Part shown: piece by piece, positions 32,684 through 40,058 of the stretch | Layout of the letters: each line of letters starts with the position of its first letter | Position numbering within the stretch: position 1 is the first letter of the stretch | Origin: an uncultured SAR86 cluster bacterium | GTDB taxonomy: Bacteria; Pseudomonadota; Gammaproteobacteria; Magnimaribacterales; D2472 | DNA length: 64,000 bases | Assembly: GCA_902579825.1 (NCBI GenBank) | Contig: CACHII010000005.1 | Span: 1-64,000 of the forward strand | Direction: 5' to 3' | Position numbers and translations under genes: made by a program | The notes under the pieces: model-generated | Database searches by the model: none | Seen by the model: the letters and a program-made list of their open reading frames with translations, nothing else | What the model was told of the DNA's origin: nothing

Positions 32684-32712
32684 AAAATGGGGCTTTTTGC
32701 CCCATTTTTATT
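32684..32712 (+). terminator. Rho-independent terminator after groEL
   Basis: A GC-rich stem, AATGGGGC paired with GCCCCATT around a TTTTT loop, is followed by a T-rich tail (TTTTTATTTT). It is the clearest intrinsic terminator I found in the window and ends the groESL unit. The A-run upstream of the stem could extend the pairing. Confidence 0.9.
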
Positions 32713-32767
32713 TTATTAATTTAAGATAGTATATAAATTATTAAACTAATTAAATTTGGAGTAAAAA

Positions 32768-32926
32768 ATGAAAGCCATTTATTTGTTAGCATTATTTGCT
32801 GTGAGCTCTCAGGCTCATGAAGGCAATGCGACATTTCATTATCATGTATCAGATTATTTGATATTAGCGGTTGTTACTGTTGTAACATTCGGCGTTATAA
32901 AAATCTTAAAAAGGAGAGATGTTTAA
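32768..32926 (+). CDS. 52-residue exported/membrane peptide upstream of sodN
   Basis: A short gene with strong start evidence: GGAG at 32758-32761, six bases before ATG. The product has an apparent signal peptide (MKAIYLLALFAVSSQA), a histidine-containing stretch (HEGNATFHYH), one membrane segment (about residues 30-47) and a positive C-terminus (KILKRRDV). Its stop lies directly against the sodN ATG (TAAATG), and the sodN Shine-Dalgarno is inside its end, so the two are co-translated. No family is recognised. The histidines and the NiSOD context suggest nickel handling or SodN maturation; that is inference. If cleaved after Ala16, a histidine would be N-terminal. Confidence 0.75.
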   Translation: MKAIYLLALFAVSSQAHEGNATFHYHVSDYLILAVVTVVTFGVIKILKRRDV

Positions 32927-33391
32927 ATGAAAATTCAAGAAGCAAAAGCACATTGTGATATACCATGCGCTGTTTATGACCCTGGCGTAGCTCAATACGC
33001 CGCATTAAGCGTAGTTAGGTTCTTAGACTTAATCGGAGAGATGCCAGAAAAAATTGAATCAAAAAAAGATCTTGCACATCTTTCAAGGCTTGTTCAGCAA
33101 AAAGAAGAGCATGCTATTGAGGTCAAGGATGCTGTAAGAACTATTTGGGGAGATTATTTTAAGGATCCTCATATTGAGAAGTTTCCTGAGATACATGAAC
33201 TGGCACATTCTATTATGATGACTGCATCAAAATGCAAACAAGATATAGATCGCCAAAATGGCATAGATTTAGTTGAAAAAGTTAATAGATTTGCTGAAAT
33301 ATTTTGGGCAACAAAGGATGTAAATACTGAAACTAAGAAATCACTTAATCCACCTCATATGGATATGATAGTACCAATGCTTAGTGATTAG
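32927..33391 (+). CDS. sodN: Nickel-containing superoxide dismutase
   Basis: Destroys superoxide with a nickel centre held by the N-terminal hook. After an eight-residue leader (MKIQEAKA) comes HCDIPCAVYDP, equivalent to the mature His1-Cys2-x-x-Pro-Cys6-x-x-Tyr nickel hook of the family; the remainder is a four-helix bundle (LDLIGEM, KEEHAIEVKDAVRTIWGDYF). The hook becomes functional only when the leader is removed, and the processing peptidase SodX follows with an eight-base overlap. The AAGGAG Shine-Dalgarno is at 32911-32916. No Fe or Mn SOD is seen in this window. Confidence 0.96.
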   Translation: MKIQEAKAHCDIPCAVYDPGVAQYAALSVVRFLDLIGEMPEKIESKKDLAHLSRLVQQKEEHAIEVKDAVRTIWGDYFKDPHIEKFPEIHELAHSIMMTASKCKQDIDRQNGIDLVEKVNRFAEIFWATKDVNTETKKSLNPPHMDMIVPMLSD

Positions 33392-33656
33392 TTTCTTAAG
33401 AGTAAGGGGGTCAAGCATGATCCCCAACTTTCATGACAATGATCTTATAATCTGCCTTAAACATTTTTATTCACTTAAAGAAGGCGATGTCATTTTAATA
33501 AAAACCCCTGCATTAGGCGTGATAATAAAAAGAATAAAAAATATAAAAGAAAAAAAAATACTCATTGAAGGTGACAATAAAGAATACTCCTCAAAGTCAT
33601 ATGATCATGAATACAACATAAACCAAGTCCTTGGGAAAGTTATTCTTAAATTTTAG
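33384..33656 (+). CDS. sodX: NiSOD maturation peptidase SodX (S26 family)
   Basis: Small signal-peptidase-like serine protease thought to remove the SodN leader. The catalytic Ser is in RVRGSSMIPNF, the Lys in LGVIIKRIKNI, and the S26 box in IEGDNKEYSSKS. At 90 residues it is the minimal S26 fold without a membrane anchor. The GTG start at 33384 overlaps the sodN stop by eight bases, a strong sign of partnership. Its 3' end overlaps the convergent corC-like gene by 11 bases. Confidence 0.92.
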   Translation: MISFLRVRGSSMIPNFHDNDLIICLKHFYSLKEGDVILIKTPALGVIIKRIKNIKEKKILIEGDNKEYSSKSYDHEYNINQVLGKVILKF

Positions 33657-34905
33657 TGATTTTAATTTTAGAAATGAGGTTTTCATCTAATTCTAATACC
33701 TCAAACCTATAACCTTCTATTTCAATGCACAGATTCGCTTGAGGTATTTGATCAAGATATTCTGTAATCAGCCCATTTATTGTTTTAGGACCATCTTCTA
33801 AAATATTCCATCCTAAATAGTTGTTCAGATCTCTAATTTTTGAATTACCATCTGTAAGAATTGAGCCATCTTGTTGTTGATAAAACTCTTTTTCTAGCTC
33901 TTCTTTGTCTCCACCAAATTTACCTGTTATTTCTTTAAAAATATCTTCAACAGAAATCAACCCTTCAATTTCTCCATATTCATCGACCACTAAAGCTACG
34001 CTTTGATTATTAGCTAAAAATTCTCTTAGTTGTTTCATTAAAAGAGTAGACTGAGAAACAAAATAAGTGTCTTGAAGAAGTTTCGAAAGATTATTTTTAT
34101 TATTTAAATGAAATTGTTCTAAAAAAGCATGAGAATCTTTTAAATGGAGAATGCCAACAAGATTATCTATTGATTCATCATAGACTGGAAGCCTTGTGTA
34201 GTCTGTAGATTCAATAGTTTTTGTTGCACACTCATAGTTTTTGCTTATATCAATACCTATAATTTCTGAAGTTGGAATCATAATATCCTCAACCACAAGC
34301 TCCTCCATGCCCAAAACTGAAGATAACATTTTTCTATATTGCTTTGGAATCAAATCACCAGACTCATCGAGTAAAGTTCTTAGCTCTTCGGTATTAAGAT
34401 TGTCATTTAAAGTAGCATCTTTTGCATCTAGTTTAAATATTTTAAGAATTAGTCTGCTTAAAAAGTTAGTTAGGAATATCAGTGGTTTAAAAATTTTAAC
34501 AAGGACATTTAATATAAATGAAGATTTTGTTGCAAAGCTTTCAGGTTTGATTGTGGCTATTGTTTTAGGCGTAATTTCAGAAAAAATTAATATTACTATT
34601 GTTAATATTATTGACCCTAGTAAAACATTTCCGCCAAAATAATTTATCATCATAATTGTTACTATCGCTGAGGCTAGGATATTGGCGAAGTTATTACCAA
34701 CTAAAATTGCAGATAACAATTGGTCAGGCCTTTTTAATAAAGTTAATGCTCTTTTGGCACTTCTTTTAGATTTTTTTGACAAATTTTTCAGTTTAATTTT
34801 ATTAGCTGCCATCATGCCTGTCTCAGAACCAGAAAAGAACCCACTAATAATTAATAGCGACAATAAAGTAAGACTTAAAATTAAAAGAGACGGAGTATCT
34901 TCCAT
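33646..34905 (-). CDS. CNNM/CorC-type membrane protein with CBS domains
   Basis: Member of the CorB/CorC/HlyC family linked to magnesium and other divalent-cation export. Order: CNNM/DUF21 transmembrane domain (about 1-180, with SGFFSGSETGMMAANK), a CBS pair (about 200-320, TRLPVYDESIDNLVGILHLKD and SVALVVDEYGEIEGLISVEDIF), and a C-terminal CorC_HlyC domain (about 340-415). The start ATG at 34905, with AGGA upstream, is chosen over a longer opening to 34956. It overlaps the ypjD stop (TAATG). The ypjD-corB pairing is standard in gammaproteobacteria; hemolytic activity should not be assumed. Confidence 0.92.
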   Translation of the reverse strand: MEDTPSLLILSLTLLSLLIISGFFSGSETGMMAANKIKLKNLSKKSKRSAKRALTLLKRPDQLLSAILVGNNFANILASAIVTIMMINYFGGNVLLGSIILTIVILIFSEITPKTIATIKPESFATKSSFILNVLVKIFKPLIFLTNFLSRLILKIFKLDAKDATLNDNLNTEELRTLLDESGDLIPKQYRKMLSSVLGMEELVVEDIMIPTSEIIGIDISKNYECATKTIESTDYTRLPVYDESIDNLVGILHLKDSHAFLEQFHLNNKNNLSKLLQDTYFVSQSTLLMKQLREFLANNQSVALVVDEYGEIEGLISVEDIFKEITGKFGGDKEELEKEFYQQQDGSILTDGNSKIRDLNNYLGWNILEDGPKTINGLITEYLDQIPQANLCIEIEGYRFEVLELDENLISKIKITKI

Positions 34906-35471
34906 TAGGATCCTATAATATAAGAATTCATAAAGTATGCTCCCAAAACTGCCCACATAGCTAGAAATAAACTTCTTGTTGCATATTTAATTGGAAAATT
35001 AAAGAACTTAATACCTATCATTGTAATTATATAAATTATCCAAGCGATAAAAGTAAAAATTGCTTTAAAAACAATATTTGCAGTGAAAATTGATTGCAAA
35101 CTAAATCCTGATATTAGTGCAAATGATAAAAAAGTAAGACCTATACCCAGAAGCTTGAATACAATTTTATAGTTTTTTTCAATTGGAAAAAGTTCTGCAT
35201 TTTGAAAGTCTCCTTTTTTTATCTTTCGCATCTTTCTTTCAAGAATGATTATTTCATTATATGCAATAAATAAAAATAACAAGCTCAGACCTGTGACCAT
35301 AAAATGTATCGTTGGCAAAATTGTTATTACTTCAAAGTTTAAAAGATAGATAAGAATATAAGAAATTCCTGCAAAAGATGCAGATATGTATAGTGATTTC
35401 TCACTTTTATTAAATATCCTAATAATAAAGTAAATAACTATACTTATAGTTACTTGTGTAATGAAATTCAT
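34905..35471 (-). CDS. ypjD: YpjD/CcsA-like inner-membrane protein, short form
   Basis: Polytopic membrane protein related to the cytochrome c assembly (CcsA/CcmC) family. The central part aligns with E. coli YpjD: a TM segment, YNEIIILERKMRKIKK, then FPIEKNYKIVFKLLGIGLTFLSFALISG and FIAWIIYIITMIGI. At 188 residues it is well below the usual 260 or so; the N-terminal helices are fewer, and the family's H-x-G-W-R-G element near the end is replaced by FPIKYATRS. It is followed by the corB-like gene with overlapping stop and start. Haem handling is doubtful given the lost residues. Confidence 0.75.
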   Translation of the reverse strand: MNFITQVTISIVIYFIIRIFNKSEKSLYISASFAGISYILIYLLNFEVITILPTIHFMVTGLSLLFLFIAYNEIIILERKMRKIKKGDFQNAELFPIEKNYKIVFKLLGIGLTFLSFALISGFSLQSIFTANIVFKAIFTFIAWIIYIITMIGIKFFNFPIKYATRSLFLAMWAVLGAYFMNSYIIGS

Positions 35472-35575
35472 TAATGATAAAGATTAATTAAAGTTTTGCA
35501 TAAAATATACTATCAATATTAGCAAGGTTAACCTAAAATACACATCTTTTTAAATAATTTTATTAATTTTTAAGT

Positions 35576-36388
35576 ATGGTAGTTATTAGATTAGCGAGAA
35601 GCGGGGCCAAAAAAAACCCTTATTATTTTATTACTGTTGCAGATGAAAGACGTCCAAGAGATGGAGCTTTTATTGAGCGATTAGGTTTTTTTAATCCAAC
35701 CGCAAAAGGCCAAGAGGAGAGACTTAGAATTGATCTAGAAAAGTTAAACGAATGGGTATCAAAAGGTGCGCAACTAAGTGATAGAGTTTTAGCTTTAACT
35801 AAAGAAGCCAAATTAACGCCTGAAGAGTATGTCCAAAAGGTTGAGGCTAAAAAAGCAAAGATTGCTGCAAAAAAAGCAGCTCTTGCTGCAAAGCTTGCCA
35901 AAGAAGCAGAAGAGGCTGCTGCAGAAGAGGCTGCTTCAGAAGAGGCTGCCGCTGAAGAAACACCAGCTGAAGAAGCTTCTATAGAAGAAGAGGCTCCCTC
36001 AGATGAAGAGACTCCTGCTGAAGAGACTCCTGCTGAAGAAGCACCAGCTGAAGAGGCTCCTGCTGAAGAAGCACCAGCTGAAGAGGCTCCTGCTGAAGAA
36101 GCTCCTGTAGAAGAAGAGACTCCTGCTGAAGAAGCTCCTGTAGAAGAAGAGACTCCTGCTGAAGAAGCTCCTGAAGAAGAAGAGGCTCCTGCTGAAGAAG
36201 CACCACCAGCTGAAGAGGCTCCTGCTGAAGAAGCTCCTGAAGAAGAAGAGGCTCCTGCTGAAGAAGCTCCTGTAGAAGAAGAGACTCCTGCTGAAGAAGC
36301 ACCACCAGCTGAAGAGGCTCCTGCTGAAGAAGCACCAGCTGAAGAAGAATCTGAGGAAAAAGATTCTTCAGAAAATGAATCAAAGTAA
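35576..36388 (+). CDS. rpsP: 30S ribosomal protein S16 with long acidic repeat tail
   Basis: S16 core (residues 1 to about 85) is typical: [56 protein letters not shown]. Ordinary S16 is about 82 residues; this one has 270. Residues 86-109 are Lys/Ala-rich and basic, then residues 110-270 are almost only Glu, Ala, Pro and Thr, mainly repeats of A-P-A-E-E with P-V-E-E-E and P-E-E-E-E variants. The frame is open throughout with no stop, and rimM starts inside its end (14-base overlap). The same repeat is found in rplS of this operon. Alphaproteobacterial S16 often has a C-terminal extension, but a tail twice the core length is striking. Confidence 0.95.
   Translation: MVVIRLARSGAKKNPYYFITVADERRPRDGAFIERLGFFNPTAKGQEERLRIDLEKLNEWVSKGAQLSDRVLALTKEAKLTPEEYVQKVEAKKAKIAAKKAALAAKLAKEAEEAAAEEAASEEAAAEETPAEEASIEEEAPSDEETPAEETPAEEAPAEEAPAEEAPAEEAPAEEAPVEEETPAEEAPVEEETPAEEAPEEEEAPAEEAPPAEEAPAEEAPEEEEAPAEEAPVEEETPAEEAPPAEEAPAEEAPAEEESEEKDSSENESK
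35963..36352 (+). repeat. 15-bp tandem repeat tract encoding A-P-A-E-E (rpsP tail)
   Basis: About 390 bases of imperfect 15-base units. Two synonymous spellings alternate: GCTCCTGCTGAAGAA and GCACCAGCTGAAGAG. Higher-order units recur, for example the GCTCCTGTAGAAGAAGAGAC block three times. Frame is kept throughout. The tract is likely to vary in length between relatives and to be hard to assemble from short reads. Confidence 0.9.
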
Positions 36389-36896
36389 TCTTATTTGCAT
36401 CGGTTCTATAGGCAAGCCTAGAGGTTTAAAGGGTGAGTTTTTTCTAAATTCCTTTTGTAATCCTGCTGACAATATTGTTACTTACCGACCTTTAATAACA
36501 ATCGAAGATAATAATGTGCATAAGATTGAGTATATAAAGAAATCTCATAATAAGTTTGTTTCAAAAATTGTAAATGTATCTGATCTTGACCAAATTAAGT
36601 TATTCACCAACAAAAAACTTTACATAAAAAACTCTGATCTTCCAAAGCTCTCTGATAAAGAAATTTATTGGCATGAGCTTAAAGGCATGAATGTTTTTGT
36701 TCACAAGACAAACGAAAATCTTGGTGTTGTTAAAGAAATGAATAATTTTGGTTCAGATGATTGCTTGGTAATAGCTAGCACAAAAGATTCAATTGATAAT
36801 AAAGAAAGACTAATTCCTTTTATTAAAGATAAATTCATAAATCATATTGATAAAACAAATAAGATTATATACGTAGATTGGCAAAAAGATTTTTGA
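36375..36896 (+). CDS. rimM: Ribosome maturation factor RimM
   Basis: Assembly factor for the 30S head. The N-terminal RimM domain begins [21 protein letters not shown], with GKPRGLKGE the family signature, and the C-terminal PRC-barrel domain includes [27 protein letters not shown] and [10 protein letters not shown]. Length 173 matches E. coli (182). The ATG lies within the rpsP end; trmD begins two bases after the stop. Confidence 0.96.
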   Translation: MNQSNLICIGSIGKPRGLKGEFFLNSFCNPADNIVTYRPLITIEDNNVHKIEYIKKSHNKFVSKIVNVSDLDQIKLFTNKKLYIKNSDLPKLSDKEIYWHELKGMNVFVHKTNENLGVVKEMNNFGSDDCLVIASTKDSIDNKERLIPFIKDKFINHIDKTNKIIYVDWQKDF

Positions 36897-36898
36897 TT

Positions 36899-37630
36899 AT
36901 GAATATTAATATCTTAACTATATTTCCTGAAATATTTGATGCACTTAATTTTGGGGTAGTATCAAAATCTTTAGACAAAGATTTATTAAAAGTAAAAACT
37001 TTTGATATAAGAAAGAATTCAATAAATAAACATGATCAAGTTGATTCTAAGCCTTATGGTGGTGGAGAAGGAATGGTGATGATGGCTGAACCAATAATTA
37101 ATACTCTTAAAGAAATTGATAATAAAAATACTGGAAAAATAATTTATTTATCTCCCCAAGGAAAAAGACTTAATCAAGAAAAAGTTAAATCTTTATCTAA
37201 ATTAAAAAATATCACTCTAATCTGTGGAAGGTATGAAGGAATAGATCAAAGAGTTATTGATGAATATGTTGATGAGGAGCTATCAATCGGAGACTTTATT
37301 TTATCTGGAGGTGAATATGCTGCAATTTGTATAATTGATGCGATATCAAGACATATTCCAGGGACATTAGGAAATAAAAACTCTTATTTAAAAGATACTT
37401 TTTCAAACGGACTCTTAAAATGGGATACATATGCTAAGCCTGAAAAATTAGGTTCATTAAAGGTTCCTGAAGTACTTCTTTCAGGAAATCATAAAGAAAT
37501 TTCAAAATGGAGGGAGGAAAATTCTTTACTTAAAACTTTTTTGAAAAGACCAGATCTATTCGAGAAAATAAAATTATCAAAAAAACAAAAAAAACTCTTG
37601 GAAGAATTAGCATCTAAGGCTATCCTATAG
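36899..37630 (+). CDS. trmD: tRNA (guanine37-N1)-methyltransferase TrmD
   Basis: Trefoil-knot SPOUT methyltransferase making m1G37, which prevents frameshifting. Motifs: ILTIFPEIFDALNFGVVSK, KPYGGGEGMVM, LICGRYEGIDQRV and SIGDFILSGGEYA. ATG at 36899 is preferred to TTG at 36878, which would lie inside rimM and add residues not found in the family. Length 243 (E. coli 255). It lies between rimM and rplS in the standard order. Confidence 0.98.
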   Translation: MNINILTIFPEIFDALNFGVVSKSLDKDLLKVKTFDIRKNSINKHDQVDSKPYGGGEGMVMMAEPIINTLKEIDNKNTGKIIYLSPQGKRLNQEKVKSLSKLKNITLICGRYEGIDQRVIDEYVDEELSIGDFILSGGEYAAICIIDAISRHIPGTLGNKNSYLKDTFSNGLLKWDTYAKPEKLGSLKVPEVLLSGNHKEISKWREENSLLKTFLKRPDLFEKIKLSKKQKKLLEELASKAIL

Positions 37631-37649
37631 CCCTTTTTAGGCGAATATT

Positions 37650-38447
37650 ATGAGTGATAATAAAGATAATAAGAAAAAAGGCTTTTTATCCAGACTTTTT
37701 GGAAGATTTTCATCGCCTAATGAAAATAACATTCAAGAAAAAACATCTGAAAATAAAAGTGAAATTCCTTCAAAGTCCGCTTTAAATAAGATGAAAAAGG
37801 CTGATATTGTAAGTATCGCCAAAGATAACGGGCTAGATTTAGATATTAAATTAACAAAAGCTATGCTTTTGGAAAAATGGGAAAATCACTTTAACCAAGA
37901 TGCTGAATTATCAAGTAACATTTCAAAGGAAGCACCAGCTGAAGAAGAAGCACCAGCTGAAGAAGCTCCTGTAGAAGAAGAAGCACCAGCTGAAGAAGAA
38001 GCACCAGCTGAAGAAGCACCAGCTGAAGAAGCGGCTCCTGCTGAAGAAGCACCAGCTGAGGAAGAACAACCCTTAAAAGTATCTTTAGAAGAAAAAACTC
38101 CTGCTCAAATCATCAAAAACTTTGAAACTAAGCAATTAAAAGAGGATACTCCAGATTTCAGACCTGGTGATACTGTTGCAGTATCTGTAAAAGTGAAAGA
38201 AGGTGATAGAGTAAGATTGCAAGTCTTTGAGGGTGTCGTTATGGGCATTAAAAATGCTGGATTAAATTCTTCTTTTATTGTTAGAAAGATTTCTAGTGGT
38301 ATTGGTGTCGAAAGAACATTTCAGTTACATAGTCCCATGATAGAATCTATTTTAGTTAAAAGGAAAGGCGACGTTCGACAAGCAAAACTATTTTATTTGA
38401 GAGAAAGATCTGGAAAATCTGCAAGAATAAAAGAAAGACTAGACTAG
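37650..38447 (+). CDS. rplS: 50S ribosomal protein L19 with N-terminal extension
   Basis: The L19 core is at residues 146-265 ([53 protein letters not shown]) and is complete; normal L19 is about 115 residues. The extra 145 N-terminal residues have three parts: a basic, amphipathic start ([13 protein letters not shown], 8-20); a folded-looking segment at about 44-81 ([18 protein letters not shown].. KAMLLEKW) resembling SAP/Rho-N/HeH nucleic-acid-binding domains; and an acidic A-P-A-E-E repeat (94-139) like the S16 tail. The frame is continuous with no internal start that would be obligatory, though a start near residue 146 cannot be excluded. Fusion to a real ribosomal core makes expression of the extension likely. 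Confidence 0.94.
   Translation: MSDNKDNKKKGFLSRLFGRFSSPNENNIQEKTSENKSEIPSKSALNKMKKADIVSIAKDNGLDLDIKLTKAMLLEKWENHFNQDAELSSNISKEAPAEEEAPAEEAPVEEEAPAEEEAPAEEAPAEEAAPAEEAPAEEEQPLKVSLEEKTPAQIIKNFETKQLKEDTPDFRPGDTVAVSVKVKEGDRVRLQVFEGVVMGIKNAGLNSSFIVRKISSGIGVERTFQLHSPMIESILVKRKGDVRQAKLFYLRERSGKSARIKERLD
37929..38066 (+). repeat. A-P-A-E-E repeat tract in rplS
   Basis: About 138 bases of 15- to 18-base units encoding EAPAEE with an EAPVEE variant. Several stretches match the rpsP tract at DNA level, including the GCTCCTGTAGAAGAAGA block. Unit spelling here is mostly GCACCAGCTGAAGAA. Frame is preserved into the L19 core. Confidence 0.88.
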
Positions 38448-38451
38448 AAAA

Positions 38452-39342
38452 ATGCAAACCCCTAATAAAGAAGACCACAATCTTAGGTCTTTCTTTAACT
38501 TTTTAATAATTGAAAAAGGCTTATCAAAAAACACAGTCAATGCATATGAGAATGACATTAAAGGTTTTATAAAGTGGATAAACAAAAATAATAAAGAAAG
38601 TTTGCTAAATATTAAAGAAAGTAGCGTAAATCAATATATATCTTACTTATTTAGCCAAAAGCTAAAGAGTTCTTCAGTAAATCGTAAAATATCATCTTTA
38701 AAATCTTTTTATTTATTTCTACTAAAAAAGAGACTCATTAGATATTCCCCCTTTAGTGAAGTAATTTCACCAAAGCAAGAAAAATATTTACCTGCTTCAA
38801 TGTCTGAAAGCGAAGTTGAAAAATTATTAAATAGTCCAGATGCTTCAAAGGATATAGAGCAAAGAGATAAAGCCATGATTGAAATGCTTTATGCTACTGG
38901 CATGAGAATTTCAGAATTAGTTAACTTAAAAATAACAGATATAGATATGAATAGATCTGTAATAAAAGTAATGGGTAAAGGCTCGAAAGAAAGATTAATA
39001 CCGTTCGGAGAATCAGCATCTGAGGCACTGTTTAATTATCTAAAGATAAGAAAAGATTCATCGTCTAAAGAAGTTTTTATTTCTAATAGAGGCAGAAAGA
39101 TTACCAGAGTAGCTTTTTGGCAAAGAATTAAAGTTTATTTATTAAGAGAAAATTTAAAGGATTCAATTTCACCACATACCCTAAGACATGCATTTGCAAC
39201 GCACTTATTAAATAGGGGCGCTGACCTAAGATCAGTTCAGCTTTTACTAGGCCATAGTGACTTATCTACAACTCAAATATATACTCACATTGCAAAACAA
39301 AGGTTGGGAGATGTTTTAAAAAAACATCATCCAAGAGGATAG
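38452..39342 (+). CDS. xerD: Tyrosine recombinase XerD
   Basis: Site-specific recombinase that resolves chromosome dimers at dif with XerC. It has an N-terminal SAM-like core-binding domain (FFNFLIIEKGLSKNTVNAY) and a catalytic domain with Arg in ATGMRISELVNL, HTLRHAFATHLLNRGADLR, GHSDLSTTQIYTH (nucleophile Tyr) and the XerD-like ending KKHHPRG. Length 296. The xerD-dsbC order and the ending favour XerD over XerC. No phage or integron context is visible, so this is the housekeeping enzyme. Confidence 0.93.
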   Translation: MQTPNKEDHNLRSFFNFLIIEKGLSKNTVNAYENDIKGFIKWINKNNKESLLNIKESSVNQYISYLFSQKLKSSSVNRKISSLKSFYLFLLKKRLIRYSPFSEVISPKQEKYLPASMSESEVEKLLNSPDASKDIEQRDKAMIEMLYATGMRISELVNLKITDIDMNRSVIKVMGKGSKERLIPFGESASEALFNYLKIRKDSSSKEVFISNRGRKITRVAFWQRIKVYLLRENLKDSISPHTLRHAFATHLLNRGADLRSVQLLLGHSDLSTTQIYTHIAKQRLGDVLKKHHPRG

Positions 39343-39345
39343 GAG

Positions 39346-40056
39346 ATGTTTAAGTTAAATATATTTATAGTATTATTTTTTTCAATTTTTATTATTTCAG
39401 ATGAAAATTTGATTAATGAAAAAATAACAACTATTTTGCCGCCAGGAACTAATATTGAATCAATTGAAGTATCAGAATTTCCAGGAATCTATAAGGTTTA
39501 CTATGGCGATCTTCAGCCTTTATATGTTTCACAAAATGGAGATTTTTTTATTTATGGCGATATGTTTAATATAAATTCCGATGGAATAATAAATTTAACT
39601 GATAAAGATATTCTTCAAAAACGTAAGCTTCTTATGCAAGAAATAACTAAAGAAGAGCTTATTTCATTTAAAGCAAAGAATGAACTATTTAATGTAACTG
39701 TTTTTACTGATGTTGACTGCGGATATTGTAGAAAACTACATGACGAAATTACCACATATAATGAAGCAGGAATTACTGTTAATTATGCTGCTTTTCCAAG
39801 ATCTGGGATTGGAACTGAAACCTTTTCTAAAATGGTAGGTGCGTGGTGCTCAAATAATCCAAAAGACACCATTACAAAACTTAAAAATGGAAAAAAACTT
39901 AAGTTAAGTTTTTGCGATTCACAACCTGTTGCAAAACATTATGCTATTGGAAATAAAATTGGGATTACTGGTACTCCTGCAATTGTTTCAAGTAACGGAG
40001 AGCTTTTACCTGGATATCACTCAGCTGAAGACTTACTCAGCAAACTAAAAGGTTAA
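39346..40056 (+). CDS. dsbC: Periplasmic disulfide isomerase DsbC-like
   Basis: Thioredoxin-fold isomerase correcting non-native disulfides in the periplasm. A hydrophobic N-terminus (KLNIFIVLFFSIFII) serves as signal sequence, though the cleavage site is unclear. Next comes the dimerisation domain (about 30-85) and the thioredoxin domain with the active site DVDCGYCRKLH, plus the cis-Pro region GITGTPAIV and the conserved YHSAEDLL ending. Two further cysteines (AWCSNN, SFCDS) match the structural disulfide. Length 236 equals the E. coli precursor. It follows xerD with AGGAG overlapping the junction. Confidence 0.93.
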   Translation: MFKLNIFIVLFFSIFIISDENLINEKITTILPPGTNIESIEVSEFPGIYKVYYGDLQPLYVSQNGDFFIYGDMFNINSDGIINLTDKDILQKRKLLMQEITKEELISFKAKNELFNVTVFTDVDCGYCRKLHDEITTYNEAGITVNYAAFPRSGIGTETFSKMVGAWCSNNPKDTITKLKNGKKLKLSFCDSQPVAKHYAIGNKIGITGTPAIVSSNGELLPGYHSAEDLLSKLKG

Positions 40057-40058
40057 AT

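Noticed and set aside
35979-36383. Long minus-strand open frame rich in Leu and Gln opposite the rpsP tail
   Set aside because: It is the mirror of the GAA/GCT repeat on the other strand. It has no ribosome binding site and no family resemblance.
38452-39342. Mobile-element integrase
   Set aside because: The tyrosine recombinase has the XerD ending and sits in the conserved xerD-dsbC pair. No attachment repeats or cargo genes were seen.
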